From: Streptomyces purpureus
GTDB lineage: Bacteria > Actinomycetota > Actinomycetes > Streptomycetales > Streptomycetaceae
Direction of reading: 5' to 3'
Assembly: GCF_014648195.1 (NCBI RefSeq)
Contig: NZ_BMQQ01000012.1
Span: 1 to 64,000, forward strand
Length of the DNA stretch: 64,000 nucleotides
Shown piece by piece: positions 1 through 8,227 of the stretch (positions within the stretch are counted from its first letter, which is position 1; the number at the start of each line of letters is the position of its first letter). The notes beneath the pieces are model-generated. The model saw nothing but the letters and a program-made list of their open reading frames with translations. It did no database searches and was not told the origin of the DNA. Position numbers and translations under genes: made by a program.

Positions 1-540
1 TCGCGGGCGGCGCCGCGGAGGCAGCTGACCGGGGTTTGGAAGGCCGCCCGAGCGACGCCCGACGCGGGCGAACCGGGCCGGGCCGCGGACCCCGGGGCCG
101 GTGCCCGGGGTGGGCGCCGCAGGCACAACGCGGCCAGGACCGCTTGGGAGCCGCGGAGGCACCGACGCCAGGGGCGTGAGCGGCACCGGACGCGGCAGTC
201 GCCGCAGGTCAGTTCCGGCGGTAGGCGGCCGGGCGATCCAGCCCGAGTCGCACCCCCGGGACCGACGGGCTGCACGCCGCCACAGCAGGGCGGGTACGGG
301 ACTGCGCCGCAGTCAGCGCCGACGGTACGCAGCCGCGCGAGCCGGCGCCCGGAGCGGGCCCCGGCCCCGGCGGGACGCACAGACGCCCGTACCGCCTATG
401 GCGGAACGCGACCCGCAAGGCTCCAGCCTGCAGGTCCCGACCGGAGTCCGAGGCGGGCCCACCCAGCCTCGACGGGCGACCGGCCGGCAGGGCCGGACCC
501 GGTGAGGCGGACCGACGGCCCGCCTCAAGCCCCCGCGCCC
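1..540. other. Left-edge region with no supported gene
   Basis: This stretch downstream of ilvD is very GC-rich. Open frames exist on both strands, but their products are Arg/Pro/Gly-rich without any recognisable domain, which is what random high-GC DNA gives. The only structure I can support is the hairpin at 503-527 that would end ilvD transcription. A gene beginning left of the window could reach into the first bases, but nothing shows it. Confidence 0.5.
503..527 (-). terminator. Candidate ilvD terminator hairpin
   Basis: TGAGGCGG at 503-510 pairs perfectly with CCGCCTCA at 520-527 across a 9-nt loop, 14 bp beyond the ilvD stop codon. There is no U-tract, as is usual for Streptomyces terminators. 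Confidence 0.45.
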
Positions 541-2391
541 TCAGCCCAGCTTCGAGACGTCCCGCACCGCGCCTCTGTCCGCGCTCGTGGCCATCGCCGC
601 GTACGCCTTCAGCGCCGCCGAGACCTTGCGTTCGCGGTTCTTCGGGGCGTAGACGCCGCCCAGCGCCTCGCGGCGGGCCGTCAGGGTCTCGGCGTCGACC
701 AGGAGCTCGATGGAGCGGTTGGGGATGTCGATGCGGATGCGGTCGCCGTCCTCGACCAGGGCGATCGTGCCGCCCGAGGCCGCCTCCGGGGAGGCGTGGC
801 CGATCGAGAGGCCCGAGGTGCCGCCGGAGAAGCGGCCGTCGGTGACGAGGGCGCAGGTCTTGCCCAGGCCGCGGCCCTTGAGGAAGGAGGTCGGGTAGAG
901 CATCTCCTGCATGCCCGGGCCGCCGCGCGGGCCCTCGTAGCGGATGACGACGACGTCGCCCTCCTTGACCTGCTTGGTGAGGATCTTCTCGACCGCCTCG
1001 TCCTGCGACTCGCACACGACCGCCGGGCCCTCGAAGGTCCAGATCGACTCGTCGACGCCCGCCGTCTTCACGACGCAGCCGTCCTCGGCGAGGTTGCCGC
1101 GCAGGACCGCGAGGCCGCCGTCCTTGGAGTACGCGTGCTCGACGGAGCGGATGCAGCCGCCCTCCGCGTCGAGGTCCAGGGTGTCCCAGCGCTCGGACTG
1201 GGAGAAGGCCGTCGCGGAGCGCACGCAGCCGGGGGCCGCGTGCCAGAGGTCCATCGCCTCCGGCGAGGCGGTGCCGGAGCGGGCGTCCCACGTCGACAGC
1301 CAGTCCTCGAGGTTGGCGGAGTGGACCGTCGTCACGTCCTTGTTGAGCAGGCCGCCGCGGTGCAGCTCGCCGAGGATCGCGGGGATGCCGCCGGCGCGGT
1401 GCACGTCCTCCATGTAGTACGTGCCGCCGGGGGCCACGTTCGGCGCGACCTTGGCCAGGCACGGCACCCGGCGCGAGACCTCGTCGATGTCGGTGAGGTC
1501 GTAGTCGAGCCCGGCCTCCTGCGCGGCGGCCAGCAGGTGCAGGATCGTGTTGGTGGAGCCGCCCATGGCGATGTCGAGGGCCATGGCGTTCTCGAAGGCC
1601 TGGCGGGTGGCGATGTTGCGCGGCAGGACGGACTCGTCGTCGCCCTCGTAGTAACGCTTGGTGATCTCGACGACCGTGCGGCCGGCCTCCTCGTAGAGGG
1701 CGCGGCGGGCGGTGTGCGTGGCGAGGACCGAGCCGTTGCCGGGCAGGGCCAGGCCGATGGCCTCGGCGAGGCAGTTCATCGAGTTCGCGGTGAACATGCC
1801 CGAACAGGAACCGCAGGTCGGACAGGCGTTCTCCTCGATGCGGAGCACATCGGCGTCGGAGACGTTCTCGTTGGCCGCGTCGACCATCGCGTCGATCAGG
1901 TCGAGCTTGCGGACGGTGCCGTCCACGAGGGTGGCCTGGCCGGCCTCCATCGGGCCGCCGGAGACGAAGACGACCGGGATGTTGAGGCGCATGGCGGCCA
2001 TCAGCATGCCGGGGGTGATCTTGTCGCAGTTGGAGATGCAGATCAGGGCGTCGGCGCAGTGGGCCTCGACCATGTACTCCACGCTGTCCGCGATCAGGTC
2101 GCGGGAGGGCAGGGAGTAGAGCATGCCGGCGTGGCCCATGGCGATGCCGTCGTCGACCGCGATGGTGTTGAACTCGCGGGGGACGGCGCCGGCCGCGCGG
2201 ATGGCGTCGGAGACGATCCGGCCGACGGGGGCCAGGTGCGTGTGGCCGGGGACGAACTCGGTGAAGGAGTTGGCGACGGCGACGATCGGCTTGCCGATGT
2301 CCTCGCTCGCTACGCCCGACGCCCGCATTAGGGCGCGGGCGCCCGCCATGTTGCGGCCATGGGTGACAGTGCGGGACCTCAGCTCGGGCAT
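541..2391 (-). CDS. ilvD: Dihydroxy-acid dehydratase
   Basis: IlvD dehydrates 2,3-dihydroxyisovalerate and dihydroxymethylvalerate to the 2-oxo acids, the third shared step of valine, isoleucine and leucine synthesis, in the cytoplasm. The 616-residue product has the family's usual full length. The iron-sulfur/Mg site is visible: [10 protein letters not shown] and the [17 protein letters not shown] motif, followed by the [12 protein letters not shown] segment and the C-terminal [16 protein letters not shown] substrate region. The ATG at 2391 was chosen because [19 protein letters not shown] is the family N-terminus and GAGGAG lies just upstream; a longer frame to 2448 starts with nonfamily sequence. 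It is a single gene, separated from the TetR gene behind it by 93 bp holding a plausible promoter. Confidence 0.97.
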   Translation of the reverse strand: MPELRSRTVTHGRNMAGARALMRASGVASEDIGKPIVAVANSFTEFVPGHTHLAPVGRIVSDAIRAAGAVPREFNTIAVDDGIAMGHAGMLYSLPSRDLIADSVEYMVEAHCADALICISNCDKITPGMLMAAMRLNIPVVFVSGGPMEAGQATLVDGTVRKLDLIDAMVDAANENVSDADVLRIEENACPTCGSCSGMFTANSMNCLAEAIGLALPGNGSVLATHTARRALYEEAGRTVVEITKRYYEGDDESVLPRNIATRQAFENAMALDIAMGGSTNTILHLLAAAQEAGLDYDLTDIDEVSRRVPCLAKVAPNVAPGGTYYMEDVHRAGGIPAILGELHRGGLLNKDVTTVHSANLEDWLSTWDARSGTASPEAMDLWHAAPGCVRSATAFSQSERWDTLDLDAEGGCIRSVEHAYSKDGGLAVLRGNLAEDGCVVKTAGVDESIWTFEGPAVVCESQDEAVEKILTKQVKEGDVVVIRYEGPRGGPGMQEMLYPTSFLKGRGLGKTCALVTDGRFSGGTSGLSIGHASPEAASGGTIALVEDGDRIRIDIPNRSIELLVDAETLTARREALGGVYAPKNRERKVSAALKAYAAMATSADRGAVRDVSKLG

Positions 2392-2419
2392 CGTCGCTCG
2401 CTCCTCGTGACGGGTGTTC

Positions 2420-2448
2420 CTACGAGCGAGCGTACGCCGCCTCTCCAA
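2420..2448 (-). promoter_or_regulatory. Candidate ilvD promoter
   Basis: On the minus strand TTGGAG (2443-2448) and TCGTAG (2420-2425) are spaced by 17 bp, a fair match to a vegetative sigma-70 type promoter, about 30 bp before the ilvD start. Confidence 0.35.
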
Positions 2449-2453
2449 GATCT

Positions 2454-2466
2454 GGACATCATGTCC
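2454..2466. promoter_or_regulatory. Palindrome upstream of ilvD (possible operator)
   Basis: GGACAT-C-ATGTCC is a perfect inverted repeat with a 1-nt centre, lying just upstream of the proposed -35 of ilvD and just after the stop of the adjacent TetR gene. Position and symmetry suggest a protein-binding site; the protein is unknown. Confidence 0.3.
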
Positions 2467-2484
2467 GTATGGCGGACTGGTTGT

Positions 2485-3228
2485 TCAGCTTTCGGTCAGG
2501 TACCGCTGGAGGGTCGGGGCCACCATCGCCACGATCGTCTCCGGGTCCGCCGAGGCCAGCGGCTCCATGCGCAGGACGTACCGCAGCATCGCGATGCCGA
2601 GCATGTGGGAGGCCGCCAGCTCCGCCCGGAACTTCGGGTCGGGTACGTCGAGCTCGGCCGCGATCCGTTCCAGCAGCCGCCGCAGCACGAAGCCGCGCAG
2701 CACCTTCGCCGCGGTCTCGTGGGTCACCGCGGAGCGGATGATCGCGAGGAGCGGCGCCCGGGTCTGCTCGTTCTCCCAGATGGAGAGGAAGAAGCGGGCC
2801 AGCCGCTCGCCGATGCCCTCGGCGCCCTCGCCGAGCAGCGCCGGGACGACCATGGCGGGTTCGAAGGAGACCTCGATGGCGGCGGCGAAGACCTCGTCCT
2901 TCGTACCGAAGTAGTGGTGGACGAGTGCCGGGTCCACGTCGGCGGCCTTGGCGATGCCGCGTACGGACGTCTTGTCGTAGCCGCGCTCGGCGAACAGCTC
3001 CCGGGCCGCCTCCAGAATCCGTTCGCGGGCGCCGGGCCCGGTGTCCTCGGCGGAACGGGCGGGCCGGCCGCGACGGCGGGGTGCCGGATCGGTCGCCGGA
3101 TCGGACGGCGGGCCGGTCACCGGGTCGCTCGGCGAATCGCTCACCGGGCCGGTCGGCGGACCGGACGACGAATCGGTCGGCGAATCGGTCGGTGGCTCGC
3201 TCACCGGGTCGGTCGGTGAATCGGTCAT
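2485..3228 (-). CDS. TetR-family regulator with low-complexity N-terminal tail
   Basis: A 247-residue DNA-binding repressor. The first ~50 residues are a repetitive Ser/Pro/Asp/Thr/Gly tail (units such as [11 protein letters not shown]) ending in a basic RRRGRPARS stretch; the TetR helix-turn-helix follows at about residues 65-110 ([20 protein letters not shown], then the FGTKDEVF recognition end). The rest is a helical ligand/dimer domain. The ATG at 3228 overlaps the stop of the isomerase gene by 4 bp (ATGA), so the two are translationally coupled and the tail is really in frame. The tail is encoded by near-repeated CGG/TCGG-rich DNA at ~3085-3228 and probably grew by repeat expansion. A start inside the frame near the RRRGRP segment cannot be excluded. 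The ligand and target genes are unknown; its own operon is the natural first guess. Confidence 0.85.
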   Translation of the reverse strand: MTDSPTDPVSEPPTDSPTDSSSGPPTGPVSDSPSDPVTGPPSDPATDPAPRRRGRPARSAEDTGPGARERILEAARELFAERGYDKTSVRGIAKAADVDPALVHHYFGTKDEVFAAAIEVSFEPAMVVPALLGEGAEGIGERLARFFLSIWENEQTRAPLLAIIRSAVTHETAAKVLRGFVLRRLLERIAAELDVPDPKFRAELAASHMLGIAMLRYVLRMEPLASADPETIVAMVAPTLQRYLTES

Positions 3229-4067
3229 GCGCGCGGGACCCGCGGCGAGGAGGAGGGCGCCGCCGCGGACGCCAGGTGCAGGCGGGTGAAGGCGAGCGCC
3301 TCGGCGAGGTCGGCCTCCCGTTCGGCGGCAGACATCGCGCGACGGGTGTTGACCTCGACCACCACATGGCCGTCGAAGCCGCGGCGGGCGAGCCGCTCCA
3401 GCACCTCGGCGCACGGCTGGTCGCCGCGGCCCGGGACCAGGTGCTCGTCCTTGGCGGAGCCCTTGCCGTCGGCGAGGTGGACATGGCCGAGGCGGTCGCC
3501 CATCCGGTCCAGCATGGCGAGGGTGTCCGTGCGGGAGGTGGCGGTGTGGGAGAGGTCGATCGTGTAGTGGCGGTAGTCGTCCTTGGTGACGTCCCACTCG
3601 GGGGCGTAGGCGAGCATCTCCCGGTCCCGGTAGCGCCAGGGATACATGTTCTCCACCGCGAACCGTACTTCCGTCTCGTCGGCCATCCGCCAGATGCCGG
3701 AGACGAAGTCGCGCGCGTACTGGCGCTGCCAGCGGAACGGCGGATGCACCACGACCGTGGTGGCGCCCAGCTTCTCGGCGGCGGCCTGGGCGCGCTGGAG
3801 CTTCACCCACGGGTCGGTGGACCAGACGCGCTGGGTGATCAGCAGGCAGGGCGCGTGGACGGCCAGGATCGGCACCTGGTGGTAGTCGGAGAGGCGGCGC
3901 AGCGCCTCGATGTCCTGGCTGACCGGGTCCGTCCAGACCATGATCTCGACGCCGTCGTAGCCGAGGCGCGCGGCGATCTCGAAGGCCGTCGCCGTCGACT
4001 CCGGATAGACCGAGGCCGTCGACAGGGCGACCTTCGCATCCGGGATGCGCACCACCTGTTCTGCCAC
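3225..4067 (-). CDS. Sugar phosphate isomerase/epimerase (xylose isomerase-like TIM barrel)
   Basis: A 280-residue TIM-barrel protein of the AP-endonuclease-2/xylose isomerase-like superfamily. Typical strand ends with metal ligands are visible: YDGVEIMVW near the N-terminus, [16 protein letters not shown] (Glu), YTIDLSHTA (Asp/His), GHVHLADG (His) and HVVVEVNTR (Glu). The substrate cannot be read from sequence. The GTG at 4067 is preferred: it follows TACGCT by 7 nt and has no Shine-Dalgarno, suggesting a leaderless mRNA. GTG codons at 4055 and 4052 are alternatives. Its stop overlaps the TetR start by 4 bp. Confidence 0.8.
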   Translation of the reverse strand: MAEQVVRIPDAKVALSTASVYPESTATAFEIAARLGYDGVEIMVWTDPVSQDIEALRRLSDYHQVPILAVHAPCLLITQRVWSTDPWVKLQRAQAAAEKLGATTVVVHPPFRWQRQYARDFVSGIWRMADETEVRFAVENMYPWRYRDREMLAYAPEWDVTKDDYRHYTIDLSHTATSRTDTLAMLDRMGDRLGHVHLADGKGSAKDEHLVPGRGDQPCAEVLERLARRGFDGHVVVEVNTRRAMSAAEREADLAEALAFTRLHLASAAAPSSSPRVPRA

Positions 4068-4160
4068 GAGGGACAGCGTACGGGCCGTCGCGGGGCGGAG
4101 GGAGGCCGGTCCAGGCCCCCCGGCCCCGGCATTCCCCGTCCGGGCGCCGGGCGCATCCTC

Positions 4161-4230
4161 CGTACGGGTCCGGTCGGCCCTCTCCCGTACCGGTCGGGTC
4201 GGTCCTTCTCGTACGGGTCCGGTCGGCCCT
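4161..4230. repeat. 21-bp direct repeat in intergenic DNA
   Basis: The same 21-bp unit (starting CGTACGGGTCCGG) occurs at 4161-4181 and 4210-4230, with further CGTACGG fragments around it. It fills much of the 290 bp between the phosphatase stop (4358) and the isomerase start (4067). No function is apparent. Confidence 0.6.
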
Positions 4231-4357
4231 TCTCCGTACGGTCCGCACCGCCCTGGGCGCGTCCGAGTCACGCCCCGGGGCGGCTCTGGGTCACGGCTCC
4301 GGCCGGCCCTCCCCCGCACTGCCATGGCACCGCCCCGTACGGCTCCGGCCCCGCCCC

Positions 4358-5323
4358 CTACACCTCCGGCAGCGGGCCCGGCGCCGGGGCCGCTGCCTCC
4401 GGGAGGTGGTCCAGGCGGCGCAGGATGACGCCCTCGCGCAGCGCCCAGGGGCAGATCTCCAGCTCCTCCACGCCGAACAGGTCCATCGCGCCCTCGGCGA
4501 CCAGCGCCCCGGCGAGCAGCTGGGCGGCGCGGCCCTCGGAGACGCCCGGGAGCGCGGCGCGCTGGCCGGAGGTCATGGCGGAGAGCTTGGGGACCCATTC
4601 CTCCAGGTCCTTGCGGCTGAGCTCGCGCTGGACGTAGAGGCCCTCGCCGGAACCTGGCGCGCCGGCGATCCGGGCGAGTTGCTTGAAGGTCTTGGACGTG
4701 GCCACGACATGGTCGGGCGGTCCGAAGCGGGTGAACTCGTGGACCGTACGGGCGATCTGGGCGCGGACGTGGCGGCGCAGGGCGCGTACGTCCGTGGCGT
4801 CGGCCGGGTCGTCGGGCAGCCAGGCGGCGGTGAGGCGGCCCGCGCCGAGCGGGAGGGAGACGGCGGCGTCGGGTTCCTCGTCGATGCCGTATGCGATCTC
4901 CAGGGAGCCGCCGCCGATGTCGAGGAGGAGCAGCTTGCCGGCGGACCAGCCGAACCAGCGGCGGGCGGCGAGGAAGGTGAGCCGGGCCTCCTCCTCGCCG
5001 GAGAGGACCTGGAGGTCGACGCCGGTCTCGTCCTTCACGCGCGCGAGGACGGCGTCGGCGTTGCTGGCCTCACGGACGGCGGAGGTGGCGAACGGCAGGA
5101 CCTCTTCGCAGCCCTTGTCCTCGGCGGCCTGGAGGGCGGCGTGCACGGTGGCGATGAGCCGGTCGACCCCGTCGGTGCCGATTGCTCCCGAGGCGTCGAG
5201 GAGTTCGGCGAGGCGCAACTCCGCCTTGTGGGAGTGGGCGGGCAGGGGGCGGGCGCCGGGGTGGGCGTCCACCACCAGCAGGTGCACTGTGTTCGAACCG
5301 ACGTCGAGGACTCCGAGTCTCAT
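4358..5323 (-). CDS. Ppx/GppA family phosphatase
   Basis: A 321-residue member of the exopolyphosphatase/guanosine pentaphosphate phosphatase family (ASKHA fold). Phosphate loop 1 is [13 protein letters not shown] at residues 4-16 and loop 2 is [14 protein letters not shown] at about 145; GEEEARLTF is the family's catalytic-Glu region. The length fits the short actinobacterial form that lacks the C-terminal HD-like domain of E. coli Ppx. It would cleave terminal phosphates from polyphosphate or pppGpp; which one cannot be told. The ATG at 5323 has no Shine-Dalgarno, but TAGCGT lies 7 nt upstream, as for a leaderless mRNA. It is divergent from the gene at 5364 with only 40 bp between. Confidence 0.88.
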   Translation of the reverse strand: MRLGVLDVGSNTVHLLVVDAHPGARPLPAHSHKAELRLAELLDASGAIGTDGVDRLIATVHAALQAAEDKGCEEVLPFATSAVREASNADAVLARVKDETGVDLQVLSGEEEARLTFLAARRWFGWSAGKLLLLDIGGGSLEIAYGIDEEPDAAVSLPLGAGRLTAAWLPDDPADATDVRALRRHVRAQIARTVHEFTRFGPPDHVVATSKTFKQLARIAGAPGSGEGLYVQRELSRKDLEEWVPKLSAMTSGQRAALPGVSEGRAAQLLAGALVAEGAMDLFGVEELEICPWALREGVILRRLDHLPEAAAPAPGPLPEV

Positions 5324-5330
5324 GGACGGA

Positions 5331-5357
5331 ACGCTACTGCGCCCGCGCGCATACGCT
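5331..5357. promoter_or_regulatory. Back-to-back -10 elements for two leaderless genes
   Basis: In the 40-bp gap, TAGCGT reads leftward (5331-5336), 7 nt from the phosphatase ATG, and TACGCT reads rightward (5352-5357), 6 nt from the GTG at 5364. Neither gene has a Shine-Dalgarno. The two promoters must overlap, with each -35 region lying in or near the opposite gene. Confidence 0.45.
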
Positions 5358-5363
5358 TGTGGT

Positions 5364-6203
5364 GTGCCAAAGACGAAAAAGGCGAAGCCGGGCAAAGAAG
5401 CCGTGAAGGCCATCAAGCCCCTCAAGACGCCCAAAAAGCCGGGCAAAACTCTCGAACAAGACGAGAAGGGTCTTGATTTTGCGCGTGCCTGGGTCGAGTT
5501 CCCGGACCCGGCCGACGACGAGCAGATCTTCCGCTGCGACCTGACGTGGCTCACCTCACGCTGGACGTGCATCTTCGGCAGCGGCTGCCAGGGGATCCAG
5601 GCCGGCCGGGCCGACGACGGCTGCTGCACGCTGGGCGCCCACTTCTCCGACGAGGACGACGAGCGGCGGGTCGCCTCGCACGTGGCGCGGCTCACGCCGG
5701 ACCTGTGGCAGTTCCACGACGTCGGCACGGCGAGCGGCTGGGTGCAGAAGGACGAGGACGGCGAGCGGCAGACCCGGCGCTGGGAGGGCTCGTGCATCTT
5801 CCAGAACCGGCCGGGCTTCAAGGGCGGCGCGGGCTGCTCGCTGCACATCCTGGCCCTCAACGAGGGCCGGGAGCCGCTGGAGACCAAGCCGGACGTGTGC
5901 TGGCAGCTGCCGGTGCGCCGGACGTACGACTGGATCGACCGCCCCGACGACAGCCGGGTGCTGCAGATCTCGATCGGTGAGTACGACCGGCGCGGCTGGG
6001 GCCCGGGCGGCCATGACCTGCACTGGTGGTGCACCTCGGCGACGTCCGCGCACGGCGCGGGTGAGCCGGTGTACGTGACCTACCGCCCCGAGCTGACGGA
6101 GCTGATGGGCAAGGAGGCGTACGAGGTGCTGGTGGGCCTGTGCGAGGCGCGGCTGGCGTCCCAGCTGCCGCTGGTCGCCCCGCACCCGGCCGACCCGCAC
6201 TGA
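5364..6203 (+). CDS. Cysteine-cluster protein of unknown function
   Basis: A 279-residue soluble protein. Residues 1-30 are a Lys/Pro-rich basic tail (KTKKAKPGK repeated in spirit). The body carries conserved cysteines: C-x5-C-x11-CC followed by a DEDDE acid run (about residues 70-100), plus CIFQ and GCSLH further on, then a Trp/His-rich HDLHWWC segment. The Cys spacing recalls metal- or Fe-S-binding DUF3109/YkgJ-like proteins, but I am not certain of the family. The GTG at 5364 follows TACGCT by 6 nt. I do not know the function; possible roles include a metal-dependent enzyme or a nucleic-acid-binding protein through the basic tail. Confidence 0.75.
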   Translation: MPKTKKAKPGKEAVKAIKPLKTPKKPGKTLEQDEKGLDFARAWVEFPDPADDEQIFRCDLTWLTSRWTCIFGSGCQGIQAGRADDGCCTLGAHFSDEDDERRVASHVARLTPDLWQFHDVGTASGWVQKDEDGERQTRRWEGSCIFQNRPGFKGGAGCSLHILALNEGREPLETKPDVCWQLPVRRTYDWIDRPDDSRVLQISIGEYDRRGWGPGGHDLHWWCTSATSAHGAGEPVYVTYRPELTELMGKEAYEVLVGLCEARLASQLPLVAPHPADPH

Positions 6204-6204
6204 C

Positions 6205-6276
6205 CCGCTGAGCCAAGGACTCCGCTGAGCCCGCTGACCCGCCGAGTCCGGGGCCCGCTGACCGCTGATCCGCTGA
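6205..6276. repeat. CCGCTGA short-repeat cluster
   Basis: The heptamer CCGCTGA occurs six times in 72 bp, directly after the stop codon at 6203, with decayed copies beyond. Spacing is irregular. It lies between two convergent genes and may be slippage-derived. Confidence 0.55.
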
Positions 6277-6338
6277 CCCCAGGGGCCTGCTGACCCGCAG
6301 GCCCGCTGCCCCCGAGGGCCACCGCCCCATCGGGCCGC

Positions 6339-8078
6339 TCAGCTCGGTGAGGGCGGGGCTGTCGCCGGGTCGCTCGGGGGCACGCTCTGTGACGGCGTCG
6401 GGGTCGGGGTCGGCGAGGGGGGCTGCGACGACGGCGGCTGGGACGACGGTGGCGCGGTCGGCGGCTCGGAGGAGGGCGGCTGCGGCGAAGGCGGCGTGCT
6501 GGAGGGCGGCGCCGGCGCGCCGTGGCCGCCGATCTCGACGACCGCGCCCGCCGGCTCCACGCCCACCCGCCCGCTCCAGGGGCCGTGCGGTTCGCGCGCG
6601 TGGTCCACGGCGATGTGGATCGTCACGGACTCGCCGGGCCGCAGCGTGCCGGACGTCCGGCTCACGACGAGCCAGGGCGCGTCCGTCCACAGCGTCCAGA
6701 CGACCGGCTCACCGCCGGAGGCGGTGAGGGTGAGGACCGTCGCGCCGTCGGCCGGCTGCGCGGTGACCGTGAGCCGGCCGGGGCCGTGCCCGGGGCGGCC
6801 GGGCGGGGCGGGTGTGCCGGTGCTGATCACTTCCACGCCGACGTCCGGGGTTCGCCCGCCGGTGGTGAAGCGTGAGTCGGGCTTCGTACGGGCGTTGCCC
6901 GTGTTCTCGTAGTGCTCGGGCGGGCGGACGTCCATCCCGGCGGGCTCGTCCACCTCGCTCGCGGTGACCCGGGAGCCGCCCTGGGCCTCGCCGGTGAGCG
7001 GGGCGCCGCGATAGGCGGCCCACAGGGCGAGGACGGGCGCGGCGACGACGGCCGCGACGACGGTGGTGGTGACGGCGCGGGCCCGCAGCCGGTCGCGCCG
7101 GGCAGCGTGGTCCTTGGGGTCCATCGGGAAGCCGCCGGGCCCGAAGCGCGGGGCCCCGGCACGCGCGCGTGGTACGTGCAGCATCGCGACGTACGCGGCG
7201 GCCCTCGGCGCCTCGACGACCGGCAGCCGGGCCGGGGTGACGCTCGCGCCCGGCCAGGGGCCGCTCGCTCCGGCGCGTTCGGCGACCCGGCGGCAGCGCG
7301 GGCAGTCGTCGACGTGCCGGACGAGTTCGCGGCGCAGGGCGGCCGAGAGCAGGACCTGGTGGTCACCGGTGAGGCGGGCGACGGTGGCGCAGCTGCCGGT
7401 CTCGACGACGGCGAGCGCGGCGCGGGTGCGTTCCACCTCGCAGGCGGCGGAGGCGAGGAGGTCGCGGGCGGCGAGCGGGTCCAGGCCGAGGACGGCGGCG
7501 ACCTCCTTGGGGGCGAGCTGGTGTCGTACGGCCAGCTCCAGGGCCTCGCGCTGTTCGGGGGTGGTGCCGGCCGCCTCCGGCCAGGCGAGCAGGGCCAGTT
7601 CGGCGCGGCGGCGCTCGGCGGTCTCCTCGGAGACGGGGGGCTCGGTCGGCGGGACGACGGCGGGGCGGCCCGTGTGCGCGCCCTGGCGCTTGCGGCGCTG
7701 TTCGCCGAGGCTGCGCAGACAGGCCCAGCGGGCCAGCGCGTAGAGCCAGGCCTTCCGCTCGGCCTCGTCGGCGGGACATCGGCCGTGCTGGCGCTCGGCG
7801 ATGGCGAGGACGTCGCCGAGGACCGCGGTGGCCGTGTCGTGGTCACAGAGCACCGCGAGGCAGTACGTGAACAGTCCGTCGAGGTAAGGCTCGTAGCGGG
7901 AGGGCGGGCGCCGGCGGAGCGTCCGGGAGGCGGATCCCTCGGAAGAGGTGGTGGCGCCGGCGGGGGTGTCCGAGACGGACCGGGGCGCGCGCCGGTGCGC
8001 CCGGTGTGCGCCGGTGGTGTGGGTGGGGGGTTCCAGCCTGCTGCTCGTCACCCGGCGACGGTAGGCAAGGGAGAGCAT
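6339..8078 (-). CDS. ECF-sigma-like / zinc-finger / membrane / BACON-like fusion protein
   Basis: A 579-residue multidomain protein. Residues ~60-130 resemble ECF sigma region 2 (AWLYALARWACLRSLGEQRR); ~165-235 resemble region 4 (PEQREALELAVRHQLAPKEV). At ~255 there is an H-x3-C-x2-C motif (HVDDCPRCRR) as in zinc-binding anti-sigma factors. One membrane helix follows near 345 (VVAAVVAAPVLALWAAY), then an extracellular BACON-like Ig domain (WTDAPWLVVSRTSGTLRPGE) and a Pro/Ser/Thr-rich C-terminal tail. So sigma-like, anti-sigma-like, membrane and wall-facing parts are on one chain. It may be a tethered regulator or a degenerate sigma factor used only for signalling. The start at 8078 has a weak ribosome site (GAAGGG very close); an internal GTG (VTSSRLE) is possible. 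Confidence 0.75.
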   Translation of the reverse strand: MLSLAYRRRVTSSRLEPPTHTTGAHRAHRRAPRSVSDTPAGATTSSEGSASRTLRRRPPSRYEPYLDGLFTYCLAVLCDHDTATAVLGDVLAIAERQHGRCPADEAERKAWLYALARWACLRSLGEQRRKRQGAHTGRPAVVPPTEPPVSEETAERRRAELALLAWPEAAGTTPEQREALELAVRHQLAPKEVAAVLGLDPLAARDLLASAACEVERTRAALAVVETGSCATVARLTGDHQVLLSAALRRELVRHVDDCPRCRRVAERAGASGPWPGASVTPARLPVVEAPRAAAYVAMLHVPRARAGAPRFGPGGFPMDPKDHAARRDRLRARAVTTTVVAAVVAAPVLALWAAYRGAPLTGEAQGGSRVTASEVDEPAGMDVRPPEHYENTGNARTKPDSRFTTGGRTPDVGVEVISTGTPAPPGRPGHGPGRLTVTAQPADGATVLTLTASGGEPVVWTLWTDAPWLVVSRTSGTLRPGESVTIHIAVDHAREPHGPWSGRVGVEPAGAVVEIGGHGAPAPPSSTPPSPQPPSSEPPTAPPSSQPPSSQPPSPTPTPTPSQSVPPSDPATAPPSPS

Positions 8079-8227
8079 GCCCTTCGCGCGCCTTGCGTAC
8101 TTTTAATCCTTACGGGTGAACGTATCCCTCAAAAGGGGACACGGGGCGCCCTTCGCACGCCCCTGTGCGCCCCCCTGAACGGGCCGCGGCGGCGGCGTTG
8201 TCAGTGGGCACCGCTACGGTTTGGCGC

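Noticed and set aside
101-505. Plus-strand 134-codon frame near the left edge
   Set aside because: Arg/Gly-rich product with no family features or ribosome site.
502-2331. Long plus-strand open frame opposite ilvD
   Set aside because: Codon pattern and product (Arg/Gly/Val-rich, no domain) mark it as the antisense shadow of ilvD; similar shadows oppose clpC, nadB, ftsH and others.
2485-4248. Single 587-residue frame joining the TetR gene to upstream sequence
   Set aside because: The upstream part is out of frame with the TIM-barrel isomerase, which has clear motifs; the TetR starts at 3228 with an ATGA overlap.
6205-6276. CCGCTGA repeats considered as a CRISPR or operator array
   Set aside because: Unit is 7 bp, spacing irregular and no cas genes are near; short-sequence slippage is more likely.
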